From contig NZ_PPQD01000034.1 of NCBI RefSeq assembly GCF_002901825.1, positions 378,686-442,685 of the forward strand: DNA of 64,000 nucleotides, read 5' to 3'. How positions within the stretch are numbered: the first letter of the stretch is position 1; the number at the start of each line of letters is the position of its first letter. Positions 27,938 through 36,680 of this stretch are shown one piece after another. A program made the position numbers and the translations under genes. The notes under the pieces were generated by a model. It searched no databases. It saw only the letters and a list, made by a program, of their open reading frames with translations, and had not been told where the DNA came from. This DNA is from Mammaliicoccus sciuri (GTDB lineage Bacteria > Bacillota > Bacilli > Staphylococcales > Staphylococcaceae).

Positions 27938-28408
27938 ATGGATAAAATTGAAAAAATTTATAAAAAAGATATTTCTAATTTGTTAAAAGGTGTAGAGAAT
28001 AGTAATGTACCTGTAGTTAACCCAGTCATAGCTGACGTATTAGATGAAATGAACATCGATACTAATGCTAAATTAGCTACATTATCTATTGATGCCTCAA
28101 TGCGCTTTTTAAATAGAATAGGCGAACCAACTGTTTCTAATCAAGATATCTTAATAGGTGATCTTGTTAGTGCATATTTTTATAAATGTGCTACATTAAA
28201 TAAAGACCTCGTATTTTTAGATATTATGACTCAAGCAATTAGTAAACAAAATGAATTAAAACAAACGTTGGCTCATGATAAAATAAATCAAGATACAGCT
28301 ATTATAAAAGAAATAGAATCAATCTTTATTACAACATTGATTGATTACTACAAAATTAATATGGATAAAGAAACTTTGAAAGATCAAATTTATGCATATT
28401 ATTATTAA
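27938..28408 (+). CDS. hepS: Heptaprenyl diphosphate synthase component I (HepS), short
   Basis: The 156-residue protein sits directly upstream of menG and hepT, the position of HepS (GerCA), the small regulatory subunit of heterodimeric heptaprenyl diphosphate synthase that sets chain length for menaquinone. Sequence similarity to the family is weak, as usual for HepS, and it is shorter than the roughly 190-250 residues I expect. Helical content and the sequence DASMRFLNRIGEPTVSNQD, with a following GDLVSAYFY, are consistent. The assignment depends mainly on synteny. Confidence 0.75.
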   Translation: MDKIEKIYKKDISNLLKGVENSNVPVVNPVIADVLDEMNIDTNAKLATLSIDASMRFLNRIGEPTVSNQDILIGDLVSAYFYKCATLNKDLVFLDIMTQAISKQNELKQTLAHDKINQDTAIIKEIESIFITTLIDYYKINMDKETLKDQIYAYYY

Positions 28409-28448
28409 TGAATAACTACATTTTTAAACTTAAAGGAATGAATAACTA

Positions 28449-29153
28449 GTGGATAATAAATCGAAATCAGAACACGTACATGAAGTTTTCCAAAATATAT
28501 CAGGTAAATATGATACATTAAATAATATCATCAGCTTTGAGCAACATAAAAGATGGCGTAAATATACAATGAAACAAATGGATGTTAAGCCAGGTTCTAA
28601 AGCTTTAGATGTTTGCTGTGGAACTGCAGATTGGACTATTCAATTAAGTCACGCAGTTGGACCATATGGTGAAGTAGTAGGTATCGATTTTAGTGAGAAT
28701 ATGCTAGAAGTCGGTAAGAAGAAAACAGACAACATGGCAAATATTCATTTAATTCATGGTGATGCTATGAACTTACCATTCGAAGATAATGAATTTGATT
28801 ATGTAACGATCGGATTCGGCTTACGAAACGTACCCGATTATAAACATGTCTTAAGTGAACTTAAAAGAGTCGTTAAACCAGGTGGTATGGTTGTTTGTTT
28901 AGAAACAAGTCAACCAACAATGCCAGTATTCAAACAATTATATAGATTTTATTTCAAAAATATCATGCCACTATTTGGTAAGATTTTTGCTAAATCTTTA
29001 CAAGAATACAACTGGTTACAAGAATCTGCTGGAAACTTTCCTGGCAAAAAAGAATTAGCAGAAATGTTTGCTGATGTTGGTTACGAAAGAATTAAAGTAA
29101 AAAGCTTCACTGGCGGCGTTTCAGCAATGCATTTAGCTTACAAACCTAAATAA
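28449..29153 (+). CDS. menG: Demethylmenaquinone methyltransferase
   Basis: The 234-residue SAM-dependent methyltransferase performs the last step of menaquinone synthesis. The start is GTG after AAAGGA. Motifs: [20 protein letters not shown] (UbiE/MenG signature), [14 protein letters not shown] (SAM site), [20 protein letters not shown] and a tail [12 protein letters not shown]. Menaquinone is the only quinone in such Gram-positives and feeds the bc complex encoded at 36 kb. It lies between hepS and hepT. Confidence 0.95.
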   Translation: MDNKSKSEHVHEVFQNISGKYDTLNNIISFEQHKRWRKYTMKQMDVKPGSKALDVCCGTADWTIQLSHAVGPYGEVVGIDFSENMLEVGKKKTDNMANIHLIHGDAMNLPFEDNEFDYVTIGFGLRNVPDYKHVLSELKRVVKPGGMVVCLETSQPTMPVFKQLYRFYFKNIMPLFGKIFAKSLQEYNWLQESAGNFPGKKELAEMFADVGYERIKVKSFTGGVSAMHLAYKPK

Positions 29154-29165
29154 CAAGGTGATTAC

Positions 29166-30128
29166 ATGTATGACAAAACTAAAATTCATATAAATAAAGA
29201 AGTAAAAGAAATAGAAAAACAATTGAATAGTTATATAAATAGTGAACAAAACACTATAAACGAAGCTTGCCAATATTTATTAACTTCTGGTGGTAAACGT
29301 ATACGACCATTATTCACTTTAATTGCAAGTCAATTTGGTGAGCATTATTCAAGAGATGTAATCACTGTAGCAACTACATTAGAGCTTATACATATGGCCA
29401 GTTTAGTTCATGATGATGTCATTGATAAAAGTGACAAAAGAAGAGGTAAGCCAACTATAGCAAAGAAGTGGGATGTGCAAACTGCAGTTATTACAGGTAA
29501 TTATTTATTATCACAATCTTTAAATGCAGTTAGTCAAATAGAACATCCAAAGCTTCATGAACAACTAGCAAATGGTATTATCGAAGTATGTCGTGGAGAA
29601 CTATTTCAATTCGAAGATCAATTCGTTTCCAATCAATCAATAACAAATTATCTACGCAGAATTAAACGTAAGACCGCACTGCTTATTTCACTGTCTACAG
29701 AATTAGGTGCGTACGCTGCACGTGCAGATGATGAAACTGTGAACAAGTTAACTAAAATTGGATATTATATTGGTATGAGTTATCAAATAGTAGATGACAT
29801 CCTAGATTTTACGAGTACTGAAAAGAAACTCGGTAAACCAGTTGGATCTGATTTAAGAAACGGACATTTAACTTTACCAGTCTTATTAAGAATGAAAAAT
29901 TCAATAGATTTTAAAGCAAGCATTAATGAACTACAACCTGATAGTCCTTCAGAGGTATTTGACAGATTAGTACAAGAAATTATTGCGTCACCAGAATTAC
30001 AAAAATCTAAAGAAGTGAGTAACCATTATTTACAAAAAGCAGAAAATTTAATTGATACATTAAATAATGAATCAGGGAAAAAAATGCTATTGGAAATAAT
30101 TGTGAAAATAAGAGATAGAAACCACTAG
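29166..30128 (+). CDS. hepT: Heptaprenyl diphosphate synthase component II
   Basis: The 320-residue trans-prenyltransferase is the catalytic subunit making the menaquinone side chain. The first aspartate-rich motif is LVHDDVIDKSDKRRGKPT and the second YQIVDDILDFT, with GGKRIRPLF for the isopentenyl pyrophosphate site. It pairs with HepS. It ends only a few bases before the ndk promoter, whose cre-like site overlaps its last codon. Confidence 0.94.
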   Translation: MYDKTKIHINKEVKEIEKQLNSYINSEQNTINEACQYLLTSGGKRIRPLFTLIASQFGEHYSRDVITVATTLELIHMASLVHDDVIDKSDKRRGKPTIAKKWDVQTAVITGNYLLSQSLNAVSQIEHPKLHEQLANGIIEVCRGELFQFEDQFVSNQSITNYLRRIKRKTALLISLSTELGAYAARADDETVNKLTKIGYYIGMSYQIVDDILDFTSTEKKLGKPVGSDLRNGHLTLPVLLRMKNSIDFKASINELQPDSPSEVFDRLVQEIIASPELQKSKEVSNHYLQKAENLIDTLNNESGKKMLLEIIVKIRDRNH

Positions 30129-30164
30129 AAAGCGCTTGCAAGTATGCGTAGTCAATGATAAACT
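30127..30164 (+). promoter_or_regulatory. ndk promoter with overlapping cre-like site
   Basis: TTGCAA (30136-30141) and TAAACT (30159-30164) are spaced by 17 bp. AGAAAGCGCTTGCA (30127-30140) matches the cre consensus except at two positions and overlaps the -35, a placement compatible with CcpA repression. Confidence 0.5.
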
Positions 30165-30203
30165 TATCTTGGATTTACATAAAACAAAGGTAGGGATTAC
30201 GCA

Positions 30204-30656
30204 ATGGAAAGAACTTTTTTAATGATTAAACCTGATGCAGTACAAAGAAACTTAATCGGTGAAGTCGTTTCACGATTAGAAAGAAAAGGCTTGAAATTAG
30301 TTGCAGCTAAATTATTCCAAGCTAATGAAGAATTAGCTAAAGAACATTATGCTGAACATGTTGAGAAACCTTTCTTCAATGATTTAGTAAGCTTTATTAC
30401 ATCAGGACCAGTATTTGCAATGGTAGTAGAAGGTAAGAATGTAGTAGAAGTAACAAGAACACTTGTTGGTGAAACAAACCCTACTAAAGCAGCGCCAGGT
30501 ACAATAAGAGGGGATTATGGTATCGACTTAGGCAGAAACATTATTCATGGATCAGATTCAAACGAATCAGCAGAACGTGAAATTGGTCTCTGGTTTGATC
30601 AATCAGAACTAAATGATTATAAATTAAACAATGAAAATTGGGTTTACGAAAAATAA
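30204..30656 (+). CDS. ndk: Nucleoside diphosphate kinase
   Basis: The 150-residue enzyme equilibrates nucleoside di- and triphosphates through a phosphohistidine. It starts [20 protein letters not shown], and the active-site His115 lies in [16 protein letters not shown]. Length and motif match the bacterial family. The neighbours hepT upstream and aroC downstream match the staphylococcal order, but an unusually long repeat-filled gap separates ndk from aroC. Confidence 0.96.
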   Translation: MERTFLMIKPDAVQRNLIGEVVSRLERKGLKLVAAKLFQANEELAKEHYAEHVEKPFFNDLVSFITSGPVFAMVVEGKNVVEVTRTLVGETNPTKAAPGTIRGDYGIDLGRNIIHGSDSNESAEREIGLWFDQSELNDYKLNNENWVYEK

Positions 30657-30667
30657 ATACAATAGAG

Positions 30668-30705
30668 AAGTAGTTCAACGAGAATTTGTTGAACTACTTT
30701 TTTTA
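30668..30705 (+). terminator. Intrinsic terminator of ndk
   Basis: AAGTAGTTCAAC pairs perfectly with GTTGAACTACTT around an 8-nt loop, followed by a run of T residues. Confidence 0.92.
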
Positions 30706-30719
30706 TAAATGTGGAAGTT

Positions 30720-30810
30720 CGTATTGTGGGGTATTGGCTGAAATTCGCATGGGTTCGCGGATTGTTGACGGGTATTCTCGGGGCGGTGATTGGAATTCGC
30801 GTGCGTTATG
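30720..30810. other. GC-richer block preceding repeat array A locus 2
   Basis: About 90 bp with visibly more G and C than the surroundings lies between the ndk terminator and the array. It contains two related segments, TTGGCTGAAATTCGCATGGG and ATTGGAATTCGCGTGCG. No ORF or promoter is apparent. Confidence 0.5.
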
Positions 30811-31200
30811 AGTACTTCTGGCTATACTTGTTCATAACGGGGGTTGTTGGTTACAAAAATTGGCCGAAGTGTTACTATGGACAGCCTTAGTTACAAAACT
30901 CGGCTGAAGTGTTACTATGGACCGCCTTAATTACAAAACTCGGCTGAAATGTTACTATGGACAGCCTTAGTTACAAAACTCAGCTGAAGTGTTACTATGG
31001 ACCGTCATAGTTACAAAACTCGGCCGAAGTGTTACTATGGACAGCCTTAGTTACAAAACTACTGAGAATTGTAATTACTGGTCTCCTTATTTGCACTTCT
31101 TGCCAAATCTGCTAATAACGGCATCCAGTATTACCACCTCACAACCAACATACTTATAACGGCACCCTTATTTTTACACCATAACCGACATGCTCTAAAC
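30811..31200. repeat. 40-bp tandem repeat array, family A, locus 2 (about ten units)
   Basis: Units begin at 30811 and then every 40 bp to 31171. The 30851, 30891, 30931, 30971 and 31011 units are close copies of TTACAAAACTCGGCTGAAGT plus GTTACTATGGAC. The first unit (ACTTCTGGCTATACTTGTTC) and the later units (TTGCACTTCTTGCC..., then increasingly degenerate) are variants that match the first and last units of locus 1 in order. No coding frame crosses it. The remaining 31201-31334 is AT-rich and carries the aroC promoter region (TATGAT at 31293-31298). Confidence 0.9.
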
Positions 31201-31334
31201 AACATAAAATTCATACTTATTTAAAATCAAAAAAATCTAAAACTTTATTAAACTATTCGTCTGTTTTTGTTAATTTAACGCGCTAAATATGATATGATTA
31301 ATTTTATATTTAATTAACAGTAGGGAGAGATAAT

Positions 31335-32501
31335 ATGCGTTACTTAACATCTGGTGAATCACATGGACCACAACTAACTGTCATTATAGAAGGTGTACCA
31401 GCAAACTTGAAAATTGACGTAAACGAGATTAATGAAGAAATGTTTAAACGTCAAGGTGGATATGGACGCGGTCGTCGTATGCAAATTGAAAAAGATTCTG
31501 TAGAAATCGTTTCAGGTGTGAGACATGGTTATACATTAGGTAGCCCTATTACACTCATCGTTAAGAATGATGATTTTAAACATTGGAGAAAAATTATGGG
31601 CGCTGACCCATTAACTGAAGAAGAATTAGAAAATATGAAAAGAGTTATCACTAAACCTAGACCTGGCCATGCCGATTTAGTTGGTGGTATGAAATATAAT
31701 CATAGAGATTTAAGAAATGTACTTGAACGTTCTTCTGCTCGTGAAACAGCTGCAAGAGTTGCTGTCGGTGCAGTTTCTAAAATTTTATTAAAAGCTTTAG
31801 ACATTGAAATTTATTCAAGAGTTATTGAAATTGGTGGCGTTAAAGACGATTATGAATATACACTTGAAGAAGTCAAACAAAATATTGATCATAATGACGT
31901 ACGTTGTATTAATGATGAAGTAGCTGAAAAAATGAGAAATCGTATTGATGAAGCTAAAAAAGACGGTGATTCAATCGGTGGTATCGTAGAAGTAGTCGTT
32001 GAAAATATGCCTGCTGGAATTGGAAGTTATGTTCATTATGACCGCAAACTTGATGGTCGTTTAGCTCAAGCAGTCGTAAGTATTAATGCATTTAAAGGTG
32101 TTAGTTTCGGTGAAGGCTTTAAAGCTGCTGAAAAACCAGGTAGTGAAATACAAGACGAGATTGCTTACGATAGTGAAATTGGATACCATCGTTTATCTAA
32201 TCACTTAGGTGGACTTGAAGGCGGAATGTCAAATGGAATGCCAATCGTCATCAATGGTGTTATGAAGCCAATACCAACATTATATAAACCATTAAACTCT
32301 GTAGATATTGATTCTAAAGATAGCTTTAAAGCGACAATTGAAAGATCAGATAGTTGTGCTGTTCCTGCTGCAAGTGTTGTTTGTGAAAATGTTATCGCAT
32401 TTGAAGTTGCAAAAGCTTTAACTGAAGAATACCAATCTAATCACATTGACCAATTACAAGAAGCTATCAAGAATCATCGTAATTGGAACTTAAACTTCTA
32501 G
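31335..32501 (+). CDS. aroC: Chorismate synthase
   Basis: The 388-residue FMN-dependent enzyme makes chorismate from 5-enolpyruvylshikimate-3-phosphate. Signatures: [15 protein letters not shown] at the N terminus, [20 protein letters not shown] (second chorismate synthase signature) and the C-terminal [15 protein letters not shown]. The ribosome binding site is GGGAGAG. It is followed by aroB with 8 nt between stop and start, but aroA, usually third in this staphylococcal cluster, is not here. Confidence 0.96.
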   Translation: MRYLTSGESHGPQLTVIIEGVPANLKIDVNEINEEMFKRQGGYGRGRRMQIEKDSVEIVSGVRHGYTLGSPITLIVKNDDFKHWRKIMGADPLTEEELENMKRVITKPRPGHADLVGGMKYNHRDLRNVLERSSARETAARVAVGAVSKILLKALDIEIYSRVIEIGGVKDDYEYTLEEVKQNIDHNDVRCINDEVAEKMRNRIDEAKKDGDSIGGIVEVVVENMPAGIGSYVHYDRKLDGRLAQAVVSINAFKGVSFGEGFKAAEKPGSEIQDEIAYDSEIGYHRLSNHLGGLEGGMSNGMPIVINGVMKPIPTLYKPLNSVDIDSKDSFKATIERSDSCAVPAASVVCENVIAFEVAKALTEEYQSNHIDQLQEAIKNHRNWNLNF

Positions 32502-32509
32502 GTGATGAA

Positions 32510-33583
32510 ATGATTTTTGAAACAACATATACTAACAACAACTATCCGATAATATTAAAGCAGAACGCACTAGCTGAACTTAATCAATATCTTAAAGCAG
32601 ATGAACAAAATATTGTATTAATTGACCAAGATGTTTATAGATTTCATAAAGAATATATTAAGTCGCATCTTCAAGACCAAGATATTAAATTTTTAACAGT
32701 TATGAGTGGTGAAGCTTGTAAGCAAATGTCATATTTTGAATCGCTAAGCGAAAAGCTATTATCAATGAATATCACAAGACAATCTCAACTCATCGCTATC
32801 GGTGGTGGTGCAACCGGAGACTTTGTTGGTTTTCTAGCTGCAACTTTGTTACGTGGCATTGATTTTATACAAGTTCCTACAACACTTTTAGCACACGATT
32901 CAGCAATCGGTGGAAAAGTGGGCATTAATGCATCGGTCGGTAAAAATTTAATCGGTGCATTTCATAGACCACGTGCTGTTATATATGATATAAATTTCCT
33001 AGAAACATTGCCACATATTGAAATACGTAGTGGGTATGGTGAAATATTTAAACATGCCATTTTAAATAGTGAAGCTGACACACTTCATTTAATGGATGTT
33101 TATCCTTCTATAAAAGAATTAGCGCAATTGAAAAATATAGAAGATTATTTAAAAATGGGCATCGAAACTAAATTAAAAATTGTAATTGAAGATGAATTTG
33201 AAGGTGGCGTACGTAAACATTTAAATTTAGGACACACTTTTGGACACGGTCTAGAATACTTAACAAAAATTGCTCACGGTGAAGCTGTAATGATCGGTAT
33301 TCTTTTCCAGAAAGTGATAAATAAAAATAGAAATATGTACGATAACACATCAAGTGTTCATCTGTTCATTAATTATTTAAAAGAATTAGGTTACCCATTA
33401 AACATCTTAAATCATGCTGATATTGAACAAATTTTTGAATATATGAAAAAAGATAAAAAGAATATTGGACAAACGATTCAAATGGTTTTACAAAATGGTG
33501 AAGCTTCATTTACAATTGAATCCGTTTCTAAAGAAGAAGTATTAGATGCATTTAAAGAACTTAAATCTCTAATAAATGAATAG
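32510..33583 (+). CDS. aroB: 3-dehydroquinate synthase
   Basis: The 357-residue NAD- and metal-dependent enzyme catalyses the second shikimate step. Motifs include AIGGGATGDFVGFLAAT, PTTLLAHDSAIGGKVGIN and the zinc ligands in EDEFEGGVRKHLNLGHTFGH. I use ATG 32510, just after AGGTGA and matching the family start; the frame is open nine codons upstream into aroC. It is followed after 15 nt by ypiA rather than aroA. Confidence 0.94.
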   Translation: MIFETTYTNNNYPIILKQNALAELNQYLKADEQNIVLIDQDVYRFHKEYIKSHLQDQDIKFLTVMSGEACKQMSYFESLSEKLLSMNITRQSQLIAIGGGATGDFVGFLAATLLRGIDFIQVPTTLLAHDSAIGGKVGINASVGKNLIGAFHRPRAVIYDINFLETLPHIEIRSGYGEIFKHAILNSEADTLHLMDVYPSIKELAQLKNIEDYLKMGIETKLKIVIEDEFEGGVRKHLNLGHTFGHGLEYLTKIAHGEAVMIGILFQKVINKNRNMYDNTSSVHLFINYLKELGYPLNILNHADIEQIFEYMKKDKKNIGQTIQMVLQNGEASFTIESVSKEEVLDAFKELKSLINE

Positions 33584-33598
33584 AAGGAGTCCTTTAAC

Positions 33599-34837
33599 AT
33601 GGAAGATGTATATAAAGTAATTGACGATATTCACATGAAGAATATCGAACATTTAGATGAGAAAGTAAACAGAGTTCTACAATCTGACGATCACGACGCA
33701 TTATTTATGTTAGGCGAAACATTATACAAATACGGTATTGTCGATCAAGGCGTTAAAATATTCGAAGAACTTTATTTACTTTATCCAGATGAAAATGAAT
33801 TGCTTGTTTATTATATAGAAGGGCTAATTGACCAAAACGACTTAGATAAAGCGCATGAAGTATTGTATAACAGCCCACATTCTACAGAGAAGTTAATGCT
33901 TGAGGCTGATTTATACCAACAACAAGGCTTATTCGAAGTAGGAATTGAGAAATTGATTGAAGCAAAAGAAATGGAACCAGATGATATTGTCATTACATTC
34001 GCTTTAGCTGAAATGTACTATTATGATGGTCAATATTTAAAAGCAATTTCTAACTATGAAACAATCACACAAACTGGTGAAGATATTATTAATGGTATTT
34101 CGATTTATGCACGTATGGCAGACGCAAGTTTACAAAGTGGTGCATACGAAGAAGCAATCAAATATTATGAAAATGTATCTGAAATGGATATGACAGCTGA
34201 AGATTATTTCAAACAAGCAATTAGTTATCAAAAAAATGACTTAACAAGAGAAGCGATAAAGCAACTTGAAAAGTTATTACAAAAAGACCCAGACTTTATG
34301 CAAGCTTACCATTACTTATTGCAAATTTATGAATCAGAAAAAGATTATGAAAAAGCAATAGAAATTGGTAAAGAAGGGCTTCGTTTAAACGCATATTATA
34401 AAGAACTTATGACAGATACTGCTAGACTGATGTTAACAACAAATGATGAGCATGGTGCAATTCTGTTACAAGATGCATTAACAGTTGATCCTTCTTATAC
34501 TGAAGCTGCCATTATACTTGCTGATTATTATCGAGAAAAAGATAATATAACAGGTCTTATTAATTTATTAACGTATGTTGATCATGAAGATATAGACCCT
34601 GTAGTAGCTTGGCATGTTGCATATGCATTCGGTGAAGAAGAAAGAGATAAAGAAGCTCAACACTTCTACGAATTAGCATATCCAGATTTAACACAAAATA
34701 TTGATTTCTTAAACGACTATTACCATTACTTAATTGAAATCGGTCATGTCGATAACGCTAAAAATATATTAGAATCTGTTCGCAAACTTGATCCTGAAAA
34801 TCCATATTGGGACCAAGAATACGAAAGATTATTATAA
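33599..34837 (+). CDS. ypiA: TPR-repeat protein YpiA
   Basis: The 412-residue soluble protein is built of tetratricopeptide-like helical pairs, for example ALAEMYYYDGQYLKAISNYE, KYYENVSEMDMTAEDYFKQA and AYHYLLQIYESEKDYEKAIE. Such repeats mediate protein interactions. The gene is conserved upstream of ypiB, ypiF and qcrABC in Bacilli, which hints at a connection to the bc complex or its regulation, but no activity is established. The ribosome binding site is AGAAGGAG. Confidence 0.82.
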   Translation: MEDVYKVIDDIHMKNIEHLDEKVNRVLQSDDHDALFMLGETLYKYGIVDQGVKIFEELYLLYPDENELLVYYIEGLIDQNDLDKAHEVLYNSPHSTEKLMLEADLYQQQGLFEVGIEKLIEAKEMEPDDIVITFALAEMYYYDGQYLKAISNYETITQTGEDIINGISIYARMADASLQSGAYEEAIKYYENVSEMDMTAEDYFKQAISYQKNDLTREAIKQLEKLLQKDPDFMQAYHYLLQIYESEKDYEKAIEIGKEGLRLNAYYKELMTDTARLMLTTNDEHGAILLQDALTVDPSYTEAAIILADYYREKDNITGLINLLTYVDHEDIDPVVAWHVAYAFGEEERDKEAQHFYELAYPDLTQNIDFLNDYYHYLIEIGHVDNAKNILESVRKLDPENPYWDQEYERLL

Positions 34838-34849
34838 GTAGGGTTAATT

Positions 34850-35386
34850 ATGAATCATACATGGTTAAATTATGAAAAACAGCGATTTATTGAATATATT
34901 CTATATCAATACGATTTTAAAATTGCTGAAAGTGTATGGATATTAAATTTATTAAAAAGTAGCCCTAAATATTTATCTAACATTTCATTCGTCAATGAAT
35001 TTTCAGATGAACGCATACTGTCCATTAGTACCGAGCAATCTAAACAACTGCCTTTACTTTATTGCAAAGATCGTTTCTGTATAGAAGATGGTCGTCAAAT
35101 CTTCCACGATATCAGACTGGATAATACGCATTTAAATGTACTTTTATATTTGAACAGAAATGATGATCGACTGAATAAGTTGTTGTTGTTACAAATGCTT
35201 GTTGATTATTATGGAGATGATAAAGATATTCGTGCTTTAAATAATAACAATACACACGGACTAGAACATTGGCGTAAACTCATCAGTAATGAAATAGATA
35301 AATCTTTAGATAATAACGATCAAGACATGTTTATAGAAATGTCTAAAATATTACAATTCATTAATGAGTTGGAGGAACATCGATAA
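34850..35386 (+). CDS. ypiB: YpiB, UPF0302 family protein
   Basis: The 178-residue protein matches the UPF0302 pattern: MNHTWLNYEKQRFIEYILYQ, FVNEFSDERIL and a conserved LLYCKDRFCIEDGRQIFHDI-like centre. Function is unknown. It lies between ypiA and ypiF, as in B. subtilis, and its TAA overlaps the ypiF ATG (TAATG), so the two are probably co-translated. Confidence 0.82.
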   Translation: MNHTWLNYEKQRFIEYILYQYDFKIAESVWILNLLKSSPKYLSNISFVNEFSDERILSISTEQSKQLPLLYCKDRFCIEDGRQIFHDIRLDNTHLNVLLYLNRNDDRLNKLLLLQMLVDYYGDDKDIRALNNNNTHGLEHWRKLISNEIDKSLDNNDQDMFIEMSKILQFINELEEHR

Positions 35387-35817
35387 TGTTATTTAATCAT
35401 GTTGACTTAAAAGAATTAAAAAACAACTTAGAATATATCGATACAGCCATCATACCTGTATCAAATATTGATATGAATCATCAATTATTAACATCATGCG
35501 ACCAAAATGAAACAGTTCAACTTGTTGGCATGTTAGCAGAAAAACAGTTTAAAGGTAGATTACTACTTACACCAACATTTTTCACAAGTGGTAACCAGTA
35601 CGATCACGTCGTATCTTTTATTCAAAGTTTAAAAGATTATGGCTTGAACAATATAATTATTTTAAGTAGTGATCAAGTAGAACTGAACGACGATCACGAA
35701 TTGTATAAAGTAAACACGATTCCAATGGGTGACTTAGACGATGATATGAAACGCACACTCATTGAAGATGAAGTTAAACAATTTATGAAGTTTATCATTA
35801 GAACCTGGAATAAATAA
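35386..35817 (+). CDS. ypiF: YpiF, DUF2487 family protein
   Basis: The 143-residue protein corresponds in position and length to YpiF (DUF2487), encoded just before qcrA in Bacilli. Recognisable segments are DTAIIPVSNIDMNHQ and LLTPTFFTSGNQ. No catalytic motif is visible and the function is unknown. It ends the ypiA-ypiB-ypiF run; a solo family C hairpin and a strong terminator separate it from qcrABC. Confidence 0.78.
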   Translation: MLFNHVDLKELKNNLEYIDTAIIPVSNIDMNHQLLTSCDQNETVQLVGMLAEKQFKGRLLLTPTFFTSGNQYDHVVSFIQSLKDYGLNNIIILSSDQVELNDDHELYKVNTIPMGDLDDDMKRTLIEDEVKQFMKFIIRTWNK

Positions 35818-35826
35818 TAGGTAGCT

Positions 35827-35855
35827 GCACGATATCTCGTAGTCTTCGTGCGATA
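35827..35855. repeat. Solo copy of hairpin repeat family C
   Basis: GCACGA, a 13-nt loop TATCTCGTAGTCT, then TCGTGCGATA: the same stem and loop pattern as the three tandem copies at 49.2 kb, here without an immediate T run. Confidence 0.8.
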
Positions 35856-35888
35856 ATAACCAACTTCTAGATAACTTCACATCATAAT

Positions 35889-35932
35889 AACCGTAACAAA
35901 TCTTATTGAGTTAAGATTTGTTACGGTTTTTT
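35889..35932 (+). terminator. Intrinsic terminator of ypiA-ypiB-ypiF
   Basis: AACCGTAACAAATCTTA pairs with TAAGATTTGTTACGGTT (17 bp) and is followed by T residues. The remaining sequence to 36086 shows only AT-rich DNA and isolated direct motifs. Confidence 0.93.
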
Positions 35933-36086
35933 ATTACAAAAACACATTTGTCCTTTCTATGTGGAAAACAGGGTTATTTTCACAGTTTTTATGCTATATT
36001 TTCTCCTTCATAATAAAGCCTTTTCATTTTTTTGAAAATTCCTAGATAAAAGGTTAATAAATAAACATTTAAATTGTGACAAAGCG

Positions 36087-36115
36087 TTGACCGTCTTGAA
36101 ATAATAGGCTAAAAT
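36087..36115 (+). promoter_or_regulatory. Sigma-A promoter of qcrABC
   Basis: TTGACC (36087-36092) and TAAAAT (36110-36115) are separated by exactly 17 bp, about 50 bp before the qcrA start codon. Confidence 0.75.
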
Positions 36116-36163
36116 TAAGTTGTCCTAGTTATAAAAGAACGATTAATAGAGGGGGGAATCTAA

Positions 36164-36667
36164 ATGAGCCAACGTGTCACACGACGCCAATTTTTAAACT
36201 ATTCATTGATGGGTGTTGGGTCATTTATGGCTGCTGGTATGATTTTACCTATGGGTAGATTTGCGCTTGATCCTGTATTCAAAGCTGATGCACAAGGCGA
36301 TTTGATTGCTACAGGCGTAAAGGAGTCAGAACTTGGTAAAGAGCCTATTAAAGTGGACTTTAAATTCGAGCAAGAAGATGCTTGGTACACAAGTGAAGTT
36401 ACAGAATTTGCTTGGGTATACAAAGACGGAAATGAAATCGTAGCATTATCACCAGTCTGTAAACATTTAGGATGTACAGTACAGTGGAATGGCGATAAAT
36501 CAAATCCTAATCAATTCTATTGTCCATGTCATAACGGTCGTTATGAAAAGAACGGTAAGAATATTCCAGGTACGCCGCCATTAGCACCACTTGATCAATA
36601 CGAAGTAAAAGTTAAAGGTGGCATTATTCAAATCGGTAAAAAGCACGAGAACGAATTAGCTAAATAA
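36164..36667 (+). CDS. qcrA: Menaquinol:cytochrome c reductase Rieske iron-sulfur subunit
   Basis: The 167-residue subunit carries a twin-arginine-type N terminus (TRRQFLNYSLMGVG), so it is probably folded before export and stays anchored by that helix. The [2Fe-2S] ligands are in CKHLGC (Cys99, His101, with Cys104) and CPCHNG (Cys120, Cys122, His123). A GTPPLAPL tail segment follows. It accepts electrons from menaquinol at the bc complex. The ribosome binding site is AGGGGGG. It leads the qcrABC operon. Confidence 0.95.
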   Translation: MSQRVTRRQFLNYSLMGVGSFMAAGMILPMGRFALDPVFKADAQGDLIATGVKESELGKEPIKVDFKFEQEDAWYTSEVTEFAWVYKDGNEIVALSPVCKHLGCTVQWNGDKSNPNQFYCPCHNGRYEKNGKNIPGTPPLAPLDQYEVKVKGGIIQIGKKHENELAK

Positions 36668-36680
36668 GGAGGGATTAACA

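Noticed and set aside
36071..36092. Rex or CRP/FNR site at the qcrA promoter
   Set aside because: Only one half (TTGTGAC) is present; the second half-site is not recognisable, so it does not meet the standard used for the cba palindrome.
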